Shown: positions 45,338 to 56,100 of the stretch, piece by piece | How the letters are laid out: each line of letters opens with the position of its first letter | Numbering within the stretch: the stretch's first letter is position 1 | Assembly (NCBI RefSeq): GCF_945859705.1 | Contig: NC_079137.1 | Coordinates: forward strand, 76,220,277 to 76,284,276 | Reading direction: 5' to 3' | DNA: 64,000 nucleotides | Source of the DNA: Episyrphus balteatus | Lineage: Eukaryota > Arthropoda > Insecta > Diptera > Syrphidae | Notes under the pieces: generated by a model | Told to the model about the DNA's origin: nothing | Database searches by the model: none | The model's input: only the letters and a program-made list of their open reading frames with translations | Program-made: the position numbers and the translations under genes

Positions 45338-45468
45338 TGGCGCCCAACGTAGGTTTGAAACTACTTTAGAACTAAATTTAATTAAAACATGTTGTTTATT
45401 TGGCCAGTAATAAACATAGGTATATTTTTAAAATGAATGAGTTTTACTATTGAAGTGGCGCCCAACGC
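45338..45468 (+). repeat. Two tRNA-Lys primer-binding-site-like matches, 118 bp apart
   Basis: TGGCGCCCAACGT at 45338-45350 and TGGCGCCCAACGC at 45456-45468 match the complement of the tRNA-Lys(1,2) 3' end, including the added CCA. The CCA argues for a retroelement primer site rather than a tRNA gene. Flanks of the two matches share little else, and no LTR or gag/pol is visible. Confidence 0.4.
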
Positions 45469-45939
45469 AAGTCTAATGTACATTAAAGTGAATTTAACTG
45501 AAAATATCTTAAACCAATTGATGAAATTTTAGTCTATTTTGTTCATCTAATCTGTGAGAAAATGGAGCTTAACTTCAGTCATTTACATATCAGCCAATAA
45601 ACAATAACATATATTACATAGTGGTGGTAATTGAAAGGTTATAGGTTCCTTAAATCTTATCGAGCATACATAAATTAAACGTCACTCCGGTAACGCTAGT
45701 TTTGGGATGAATTAAGATCCTTTTCTTTGGCTACATTATAATACACAATTGAGGTATATTTTTATAAGAAATAATAAATTATTAAAACGTCGTAACTGGG
45801 AACTCTGTTGAGCTTTGAATGATGAAGAAATCTATCAAAAAATAAAAATTATTTCGAAAAAGTTTCTTATCAAAGGTATTTCGTTATTGACATTTGAAAG
45901 TGTTTCTTTAAGCGCTGAAATTGCTACCATTTAAATAAC

Positions 45940-46120
45940 GCGTTACAGTCACGCTGCACGTTCTGGGCTCCAATTCAGCCTCTGCCTTGGATTTAGTTAC
46001 AGATTTAAGGTACTTGATACTATTAACGATCCGCTGCCATTAACATAATATTGCGTTACGGATAATGTGACAGACTGTCACGCTAGAAGTTCTGGGCTCT
46101 AAACCAGTCTGTATTACATT
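45940..46120 (+). mobile_element. Two tandem SINE-like (tRNA-derived) fragments
   Basis: The phrase GCGTTAC...GTCACGCT...A.GTTCTGGGCTC.AA..CAG occurs twice, at about 45941-45980 and 46053-46111. Its end resembles a Pol III B box (GGTTCGANNCC) at 8 of 11 positions. A third partial GCGTTACGGTGAG is at 46230. These look like decayed tRNA-derived SINE pieces; no intact A box was identified. Confidence 0.35.
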
Positions 46121-46259
46121 ATTATTTTTTTTTTGCAGAGGTACTGCCCCCTATGAAGAATTGATAAAGCCTGCAAGAGTTTTTACAAATTTTAGCAGCT
46201 TTAATACCTTCAGAATTATATTAATCAGGGCGTTACGGTGAGTTACTGTGCTTTACCTT

Positions 46260-48249
46260 GTTTAAATTCTGACAAAATTTAAGGGGAAACAGCTTCAGTG
46301 TTCAGAGTAGGCTGTTAGTTTATAAGTTAAAAAATTGAATAGAACGGTACTGAATTGGAATGCCTCAGACCCTTTGTGCTTTTTAGCGAAGTGATTTTAC
46401 TTTTTTTGTGTGTTGTGATTTGTCGCGCGACTAAAATCGCATGTGTGCGCCTAGCCCTAAATTTATGAAAACTTACAAATTTGAAATTTTTGGTGTTCAT
46501 TTTATTTTTCTTTAAAACACTTACCTACAACACTTAAAAAAAAAAGATATTTTAATGTGAGAACTTAAATTTCAGCTTATTTTTTTTATCTGGTTAAATT
46601 ACAACATCAGATAAAACATTTTGACATAGGAGTAATCCTTGGAAACAAAACATTGCCGCATTTCCAGACAAAAGAAAATTACAGCCTTGTGTTCTTTTAA
46701 CCACTCTAAAAATCCATTTCGAATTCACAGCACACAAAACTGTAACCATATTAATATTTCAAAAAAGATTTGCATGACAGTATCCATTTAACATGTGTCC
46801 TGTCCATATACACTATAACAAAGTACATGTGTACTCTTCTCGAACACAAAAAAAAAAAACAAAAAAATAAGGCAAAACAAAGTAAAACCAAAATAAAAAA
46901 AAAAGGTCAACATCCATAATTTGTTCTATCTTTCCTTTATGGGTCTATCTTTTTTTTTTTTTTTTGTATGACAACAAAATTGTGAACATATAGTCAAAAA
47001 GGACTATAGAATGAAAGTCATCATCATTCATATACACAAACACACAGAAAGACAGAAATAGTCTATATGATAGAGAAAAGGTAGAAAACAGGAATTCTCC
47101 ATAACAAACACGATAATAATGTACCACTAACGAACCTTCAATGTTACCTCTATTTATTTTTCATTGAATCAAATTTGCAGAGATTACGTATACGCCACCG
47201 TAACGACCGTAACTGGTCGATGGTTTGGCCTATAGCCTGCGCATTTGGCTTTATATATCCTTGTTGTTTTCGTAGTAGAACGAACTCAACTCTCGTCTCC
47301 AGCTTGACTATCATCCAGACCGTCCGAACGGTGTTATGTTCATCTCGACTCGACTCGACTACGACTATGCCTTCTGTCTAACAAGTGATTCCATTACTCG
47401 TGTCCATTTGAATATTTCATTAAATGTGTGTATGTGTGTGTGTTTTGAGTTTGTTTGTGTAGAGTACATGGACATTTATAATATGTAGTCTATTTGGATG
47501 GGGGTAGTCGTTGGGTCTTCTATGGAGAAAATAAAGATACGGAAGATGGAGCGAGTTATATGTCGAGCACATCAAACGGTAAAAGCAAATTCGTTTTGTA
47601 AATAGGATGAAAGTCGGTAAGTGGATGTATGACATCCATTTATTTGATTACCAAGGGCACACACATACTCGCAGAGTCTTCTTCTTTCAAACATATTTCC
47701 TGCTTGCGTTCTCCATATGAACATGAAGTTTATGGAAAGTTAATTTAAAGAATCGAAGAAGAAAGAAGGAAAGGGATATGTTTTGGTAGAGAATCATATC
47801 AAAATAGAACATCTTCCCTTTTATTGGAATTAGAAATTTCGATTTTAAAATGTATGAGTATGTTTCACCTTATAATTAAGCCACGCAAATAAAATATTTA
47901 ACTAACTTTGGAAGCTATTCAAGTTAATATTGGTTAATGAGTAATGGCAATGCCTTGTTCACAAATTTATAATTTTTTGGAAAGCTAGGACTTGATTATT
48001 GTATTTTTTAGTTTAAAATCCGTTTATCTTTATTTAATGAATTGGTTTTGAACAATTAAGAAATTGTAGAAACACAGTCGAAATCGTCATTTTTGACACT
48101 TACAGGACAATGAAAAATGTTCCTTAGACTTGTGGAGATAAATAACAAACAAATTAATTACTTTAAGGCCAGTTTTTCATTGCTAAGTTGGACTGCTGGG
48201 CGCAAGAAACAAATTCTTCAGTAAAAGTTAATGCAAAAATACTTTTGGA
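46260..48249. other. Gene-free stretch with a GC-balanced patch
   Basis: Mostly AT-rich with poly(A) runs. The patch 47175-47400 is GC-balanced and starts just after a good 3' splice-like tract (TTTGCAG ending at 47180), with a CTCGA repeat near 47346-47360. Whether it is an exon cannot be decided here. Confidence 0.4.
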
Positions 48250-48996
48250 CATCGCAAAAACAGTGTTTTTGGAAGTTTAAAATTCGATAACTCAAAAACT
48301 TTGGACTTTAAAGCCATTTCTAATGCTAGATTCAAATAAAGAAAATCAAAATCCATTAGAAAAATATAATGTGGTTTCTGTGGTTTCATTTACCGAAAAA
48401 TCGATCTTAAAAATCGTGCTTTTGTTTTTTTTTTTTTCAATTTTTCTCAATATTTTCTTTTTTTACATAATCTTAAAAAAAAATTTTAATCTGAATAACT
48501 GCATTCCAAAATTTTCAAAAATAAATTTTTTTGGTAGGTAGGCTATTTTTTGCAAATTAAATTCGTCAAAAATCCAAAAATTGACTTTTCGCTCAAAAAA
48601 CATTTAAAATAGGTAAAAAACTAACAAAGTAATTTTTAACCCGGTTTTGTTAAAATCCAACCATTTTTGTAAAATATAAAAATCAAAACCAAAAATATGG
48701 TATTTTTGCATTTTTCTCGATATTTTTGAGGTTATATAAAAAAATTATTTTTACTTTTGCATGTAACTTTTTTCTACAGAAGATCTACTTTTGACAGAAA
48801 TCGTAAAAAAAAACACGATTTTTGATACCCACCCCACTTTTTCGCCCACCCACCCACTTTCCCCCAATTTATTTGTGGGCAATTTATTTTAACCCTTTCA
48901 TATACCTACCATTTATCCTGAATTTTCCCAACACCCTTTTATGGTGCTAATAATTTTTTCAACATTTTCCTCTGAAAACCGTATTTGGCACTGGTC
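48250..48996. mobile_element. One-armed relative of the 1.93 kb palindrome
   Basis: Aligns with the right arm of the 37.9-39.8 kb element, from its CAGTGTTTTGGA-like segment to the terminal GGCACTGGTC followed by TA (48997-48998). Shared phrases include the CACCCCACTTTTTCGCCCACC segment, split here. There is no inverted left arm, so it is either truncated or the ancestral single-copy form. Confidence 0.8.
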
Positions 48997-48998
48997 TA

Positions 48999-51770
48999 TT
49001 GAACAACATTCTTTACTCCGTTTTCACTTCATTAGCCATAGTTACAGTTATTAGAAAAAAAAACTTCTAATCAATTAATTTCCAAAGTTCCCAAGAACTG
49101 TTTTCCGTTCGCCCCATCTCCCTTAAAAAAAATATTTATGTTTACCAACTTTCAAAATCCTTATTATAAATCAAATCCAAAGAACTTAATCCTTTCCGGA
49201 ACACCTCAAAGGTCCACCTTACGGCCATCAGAAATCTTCCATCAATTTGCCAATTCAAATTCCGGAAAATAAACAAAAAAAAAAAAAAAAAATAAGAACA
49301 AAAAAGAAGTAACAACAACAAAAAAAAAAAAATCTAAAACAAAAAGTTTTTTGTTATTTTTTTTTTTTTGTTCTTTGCCTAATTCCCCCATTTCCGGGAC
49401 TTCATTTAACTAATTCAAAATTAACAACTTCCCACCCACTTACTAAAAATACACACACACCAATACAACAATTATACACACACACACTTTCATACCTATA
49501 AGAAAAACAAGCAAAAGAAATTTGTCAAACATCCTGTCAAAAATTCAATTCCCTTAGCAAATTTGCTTGTTCTGTCTTTGGCCACGGTCGTTGTCGACGA
49601 AGTCTCAGTTTCTTTTCTCTATGTTTTATACTCTCATAGAGTGTGCGGTAGCTTTTCTTTCAACGGCTTCTCTTCTCCTTCTCAGCCTCAAGGCGTCAAA
49701 GAAAAGTCATCTCGACAAAAGCCAGGACGAATGAACAAAAAGCAACACAAAAAAAAAGAAACAAAAATTCCTATAACTTTTCCTAATTTTCCTTAAGCCA
49801 AAACTTTGCCCTGCTTCCTTTCCTAGTAAAAGAGGAACCGAAATTAAATGTTAATGCTTAGAAATTGTCTCGGTGTGTTAGTATGTGTGTGCGTTGGAAT
49901 GTGTGTAAACACATTCCTTTTACAAAACTGTGCTTGAGGACATTTCAAACAAAACGACTTCGACGAACTACAAAAAAACTCACTGACTTTGTAATGTCTT
50001 TAAAGATGGCCGCACATTCGGACTGATGCCTTTTCTAACTGTTGTTTGTCCTCTCTTCTCTTCCGTCTCTCTTGATCTCTGTGAGAGCATCATTTACGGC
50101 TCACGGATGAATTTATTTGTCGAAATTTTAATTAAATCCACCGTTTTTATTGCGAAACTTTGTCGTGTCGGGGATGTTCGACTTTTTCACGCCTCAAGGG
50201 TGGCCCGGTCGAGTACACAGTTCACTCTGAATATCCCCCCTCTTTATTGGCACAAGGACAAGAGGAGGCACAACAAGAAGATAATATTTTCTCTCTCAGA
50301 AAAAAAAAGCAAAACAAAAAAAATGAAGAAAAGTTTTTGGAACAATGTTACAGTTTTTTATTATCCTGGTGGAGGCTTTTGACTTCATAAGTTTGGCCCT
50401 CGCGTATTGATGGTTTGCATGTGGATATGGATATGACGATGGACGACCTCCATCATATCCTCATGTGTGAAAAGGAAGCAGCAAAATTGTGTTTTGTGTT
50501 CATACATGTGAAGGACCTGGATTTGAAAACTGGAGAGATCCTGTGATGGTCCTGGAGACCACCCTTGAACGAGAGAAGAAGCTTCTGATGGGCCCAAATA
50601 AAAATACAAAAAAAAAAAACAAACTTTTCTAATTGTACAAACGCAACGGGTGGTGAGTTGGTTCTGGTGGTGAGACGATGAGGACGGAGACAGAAAGTGG
50701 CAGGAGACTTTATACTGCGGTTGTGGCCAAGAAACTTTTGGAATTAAAAAAAAGGACCTTTTCTCTGCCTCACTCTCTATTGTCCTTTTCATTGTTTCTG
50801 GTGCTGTGAAATGCTTGTAATTTGTTTGAATTTCAGCAGACTCTAGCGGCGGCGGCGGAGTTTTGCCGCCAAACCAGAAAAAGGCAATGATGATGATGAT
50901 TCTTGCTTTGGTTTGTGTCTTTGTCGTCCTAGTCTTCGTCGGTCGTCGCCTCTAAGCTAAAAAAAACTCTCAGCATGAGGTCCATGTTCTCACATCTTGT
51001 CTCTATGCAGATTCTCCTATGATTCACATGGTTTTTGTTTTGTTCGAAATGAGAATTTTATTCCAAATGGACGCAAGGTCAATGTTTCTGACACAGCAGA
51101 CGCATGCTGAGAAAAGATGCAAATGGATATGGGACGCGTCAGGACCTTTTTTTTTTTTTTTGTAGATATTGCCTATTTTGTTAAGGGAGCTTAGTTTTGT
51201 GTGTTGCCAGAATGAGCTTGAAAGATTATATTGAGGGTAAGAGTTGTTGTCGTCGGTCGTCGTCGTCGTGAAATGAATTCAGGACGAGATTTCTTTTATT
51301 CAAGAGCGGACAAAAGTTGAAGGAGTTTTATTTTTATGGTGAGGGAGATTAAACTTTAGAAAAAAAAATAGAAAAAAATAAATTGGGGAAATTTTGAGGT
51401 TTGAGAGATTTTTCTAAAAAAAAAAATAAAAAATATTTGGAAACTTAAGTTGGAGAAAAAGGACATTTTTGGTTTGTTTTGTTTTTATTCTGAGATTTGT
51501 TGATAAAAGGAGATTTGAACTTTCTTTTTTGGGTTAAGTGAGTGGTTAATTAATGAAATTAAATAGCTCATTTTGGTCATTGACAAGGCATAAATGAACA
51601 AGGGTTTTTTTTTTTATAGGGGGATTGTTAATGGTGGAAAATTTCTAAACTTTCGAAGGATTGAAATAGATAGAGTCTTGAAAAATTAAATAGGAGAAAT
51701 AGTATTGTCACTTGACACCAAACCTTTTTTTGATCTTATTACAATAGATAACTTTATTTAAGGAACCTTT
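48999..51770. other. Gene-free stretch with GC-balanced patches
   Basis: Includes poly(A) with AAC repeats at 49269-49345, CA runs near 49452 and 49485, and GC-balanced patches at 49560-49740, 50000-50240 and 50380-51280. ORFs here (49563-50792) have no recognisable domains. GCG and GTC trinucleotide runs lie at 50848-50860 and 51247-51275. Confidence 0.4.
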
Positions 51771-51774
51771 ATAA

Positions 51775-53135
51775 TATCTTTCGGTCAGTGACCGAATTAT
51801 GTGATTCAAATATGACCTTTTCATGGTTTTAACATAGTATCACGGATTTCTCTGGTCAGTATCACAAATGACATTGCAGGTACAGTGGTTTTCCGGTTAT
51901 CATGAAGGCTGTGCTTGTCAGTATCACAAAATAATTCGCTTAATATCACAAGAAACGTGATATCACGAGTTGCTCCAGTAACTATCACAAGTTTCACTTT
52001 GTAGGTATCTAGGTAAGAATTAAAGGTTTCATTGTCAAGTATCGCGGATTATCCAAGTTGTTAGTTCCGTTAACTTTCAAATATTTCTTTCATAAATATC
52101 ATGGATAACCTGTAAGTTTTCACGTATTACCTTCGTACATATCACTGGTTGCATCTATGATTATTTATCACGGGTGTTCTGACAACCGATAACTATCTCA
52201 GATTTCAATAGTAAATACCACCGAATACCCCGTAAGTATCACGAGTTGAGTCGGTAATTATAACTGGTTATTGAATGTTAAAGATAGCCATGGTCCCTAT
52301 CACAGACAACCTGGTATTCCGACCAACATTCCCGCTTCTATAAAGCTTTATAGAAGCAACTATTGCATTTGTAAAGCGTTATAGAAGCAAAATTGTTAGT
52401 TGGGATATATGACGGGTTGCTCAAGTCGGTATCACAGGTAACTTGGCATGTTTCAAGGATTTTTCCGTAAGGTATTACGGTAGTCAATGTTAGTATCACA
52501 AAATTTGCGTTGCCCCGACAAATATTACAAGTTTCTCTGACTATCCCGTATGATCGCGGTGAATATTTATCTAAGGTTATCCTGGTTAGTATCACATATT
52601 GTTCCATAAAATAGAAATACCTGGTAAATATCCAGGTAGCCTAGTAAGTATCACGGGTCACCCTGATATGTTGTAGTTATCACAGGTTAAGTATCACATG
52701 TACCCTGAAAGTATCATTAATTGCTCCAATCAATATTTCGGATTGTTCCGGTAATCATCACACATTTCCCCGGTAAGCATCAAGGATAAGTTTTTAAGGA
52801 CCACTGATTGTTCTCGGATAGTATCACAACAAGTAACATTGTCTTTTCTGCTAAATATCACGGTTATCCTTGTTAGTATCATAAAATGTCCCGATTAGTG
52901 ACGTTGGATCACAGGTCGCCCTGGCAAATATCATATGATTCTCTGATTACTACGTATCATCACAAGCTGTCTTGGTAAGTATCACGGATCACTATATTAA
53001 CTATTAAAAACTGGGAAAACTCCAGTTGCTATCGTAAGTATCACTGGTTGTTCACAGATAGTATCACAAGTTTTACCGGCAATTAACTGTGGTATCACAA
53101 ACAGCTCCGATTAGTATCACAAGTGAGTGGGTAAG
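51775..53135. repeat. Diffuse array of TATCAC words
   Basis: Dozens of copies of words like GGTAAGTATCACAGGTT, AGTATCACAAGTT and AATATCACGGATT occur over 1.36 kb, separated by variable spacers of about 15-50 bases. This is a strongly decayed minisatellite. A short CTTCTATAAAGCTTTATAGAAG hairpin at 52336-52357, split for length, recalls the TTATAGAAG arrays at 36.5 and 41.4 kb. Confidence 0.7.
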
Positions 53136-55465
53136 TTCCACCATTTAAATCATTATTCTTTTTAAATTACTAACCTGCCATCAACTTCAACTGAAATTAA
53201 TTTATTTTTCCTAGAATGCATCAGAAAAATTAAACAAAAGTTTAAATAAACCGAAAAAGCTATCACAAATCAATTAAAATTGCAACCCTATTAAATGCAC
53301 AAGAATCAATATAATCTCGCTATCAATCTTTCAACAAAAATAAAGCAAAGATCATTCACATTTCAAAAAATTCACTAAATCAAAAAAAATATGATACTTC
53401 AGCAGAAAAGTATGAAATTTACTTGAAAAAAGTTGCCCTAAACGGAAACTTCTGCCATACAACATCACCCACATAATTGATAAAAATCCAATTTCCTTCC
53501 TTCCTATGCACCACTCATTCCCTTCTGCCCTATATATTTGACTTGTGATAGATACTGATTCGCATGTGTGGATGTGTTTATTAATTCATATTTAATCTAT
53601 AGAATCCGGGTCTGGGTGAATATGTGCTCTATGGTACACACCAATACCCACAAGAGTCCACCCCTCCCCAACTCTAACCTAAATTCATGTTCTATTTTCT
53701 CTCTTTGTTGCTCTCCATTTCCTAATCATCGAACTTTTACCATTATAAACATTTTTGGCAATACCAAACCATATCCGGATCCTGCTGACTGCTGACTATT
53801 TGCTAATTAATCCTCATCTCTTCATCACTTTCATACACACAACGAACGAATACAACAGTGTTACAAACAGAGAGAAAAAAAAAACTTCTGTTTACACACA
53901 TCACTAGCAAAACTTTTGCACGGAGTATATTTTTGTTGTTGTTGTACTGTTTAGCTCTTCGTTTACTCGTCAGATTTTCAGCTTGAAAAGACAAACACAA
54001 AGAAAAAGAATAGAAAGAAAGCTACAGAGATGGAAAAACGGATAATTTTCATATTTTCCGTAGGAGTTTTAGCAGGCGTTCATCATTAAATGACACTTAA
54101 TATGCGGCACATGCCGCATAAAAGAGGTAAAGAAAGATGGCGCTGGTGTCGGTGGTGGTGGTGGTGGTGTTAGTGTCAAAGATGGGATCTAGAGGTGAAA
54201 CTAATGACTTGTTACTTTCTCTGTCATTAATTACATTAATTAAATGCTATCATCTTGACATCTCCCCATCTAATTACAAATGCTTTCTTCTTCAGTCTCA
54301 GCATTGGCATCTTTATTATTTGTGTTTGCGTGTTGCCGCAGAAAGAATACCGTTGTTGGTGACATATCTCTTCCCCACACCCGGAACAGGCAGACATCCA
54401 TACATCATCACCATTTTAGAGGTTAGAATTCTTCATTTTCAGCTGACGACTTGATACACTTTCGATGTTTATTACTATTTTGGCACTTAAGAATGACAGG
54501 GATGTTAATGATGTGAGCCTTAGGGTAGAATATGTAAAAACAAAAGTTAAACTCGTTAAAACATTCGAAAACAAATTCCCATTCCCATCACGAATGCTAT
54601 CTGTATACTGCATACTTTTAGGCGAAATATATGTATTTGACTTTGAACCTCTCTTACAGAGAAATCAATCAATTTGTTGATAAACATGTTGTTCTTGTCT
54701 ACCTTCTTTTTTCATCCGCCTTCACCTTTTCTTAATGAAAATATTTAACCAATCCACTTGCTTCGTTCTTGTATTTATTTATTTTCGCCTGAAAATATGC
54801 AAAATGTTTATGTTTTTCTTAGCGATTGCAAGTGGATGAATAAATAAATTCTCATAGAAATAGCTTGCATACATAGAATAACGCAGACGGAAAGACAGAA
54901 AAACAAAACAACCTTATACTGAAGAAGCTTGTGTTGTTGTGAGCATAGAGATAAGAAGGAGTTCCAAGAGTTGGAATGTTATTTGTTGAAGGATCTCTCT
55001 CTCTTATCCTCTTCTTATATTTGTTATATAGTGTTGTTTCCTGTTAAACTTGTTGTTTTTATATTTTGTTTGGTGTTTACATTTTAGCGGTAGTATACGC
55101 GAAGCGTGAGCAATTCAACTTAAAAGGTGGATTTTAAGTAAACAAGCTACTTGAGATAATTCAATAGGTGGTTTTTGGTTGGGTGTTGGCAGGTGAGGAG
55201 GGGCGTAGGTGTTGTGTGCGAATAGCAATGTTGGGAGGGAATGTTACTTTTAATGAAAGTTTAATTATGTGTTGACGGATTGAAAGATGCTTATATTTCT
55301 GTTTGCTGGCTAGGTAGGTAGGGTGTTAATAGTGAGCTTAGAGTGGGGGATTAAGTGCAATGAACGGAATCTTGATTAGGGCAAAAGAGTTTTTGAAGTG
55401 CAAGCAAGTGCTGAATTTTTTTTTTTTGCTCAGATATTTATTAAGCTTTTGTACTTAAAAAAGTA
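53136..55465. other. Gene-free stretch, partly GC-balanced
   Basis: Bases 54050-54460 are GC-balanced, with a GGT run (54150-54169) and a homeodomain-type cluster CATTAATTACATTAATTAAA at 54224-54243. ORFs at 53568-54680 have no known domain. Confidence 0.4.
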
Positions 55466-55869
55466 CAACACCGCCTCAACACCACCTCTACACTTCCTCA
55501 ACACTCTTTGCCTTCACACTGCCTCGACACTGCCTCAACACTGCCTCAACACTGCCTCAAAAATGCCTCTACATCGCCTCAACACTTCCTCAAAACTGCC
55601 TCGACATCGCCTCAACACTGCCTCAAAACTGCCTGGACACTTCCTCTACATCGCCTCAACACCGTCTAAACACCACTTCAACAACGAATCAACACAGTCT
55701 AATCACCGCCTCAACACCACCTCTATACTGCTCAACACCACCCGTACACTGCCTCAACACCCTCTCAATGTCACCTCAACTCTGCCTCCACACTGCCTCG
55801 ACACTGCCTCAACAAGGACTCAACACCTCCTTAATATCGTCTCTATACCTCCTCAACACCTCCGCAACA
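55466..55869 (+). repeat. 11-bp minisatellite, CTGCCTCAACA type
   Basis: About 36 units of 11 bp, mostly CTGCCTCAACA, CCACCTCTACA and similar, with rare one-base indels. Because 33 bp is 11 codons, the overlapping 163-codon ORF (55398-55889) is a Leu/Asn/Thr/Ser repeat peptide and not evidence of a gene. Confidence 0.9.
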
Positions 55870-55929
55870 TAATCGCATCCAGACTTTGATAGTAGAACAA
55901 AATTTAAACCACTGACACACAGCCTCATC

Positions 55930-56100
55930 GTTGCGGTGGCGTCGTCTTACGGGCGTTTGGTGTTGTGGTGTTGTTACGGCGGTGTTGTGGCGGTGTTGTG
56001 ACGGTGTTTTGGCGGTGTTGTGTTAGTGTTGTGGTGGTGTTGAGGTGGTGATGAGGCCAAATTGCAGTGGTTTTTCAGCGGTTTTGTGATAGTGTTGCGG
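55930..56100 (-). repeat. Inverted copy of the 11-bp minisatellite
   Basis: Units such as TGTTGTGGCGG, TGTTGTGACGG and TGTTGAGGTGG repeat every 11 bases. They are the reverse complement of the array at 55466-55869 (TGTTGAGGTGG corresponds to CCACCTCAACA). The 60-base gap between would be the loop of a large imperfect hairpin. Confidence 0.8.

Noticed and set aside
55398..55889. 163-codon ORF as a Leu/Thr-rich protein
   Set aside because: It is generated by the 11-bp minisatellite reading through every 33 bases.
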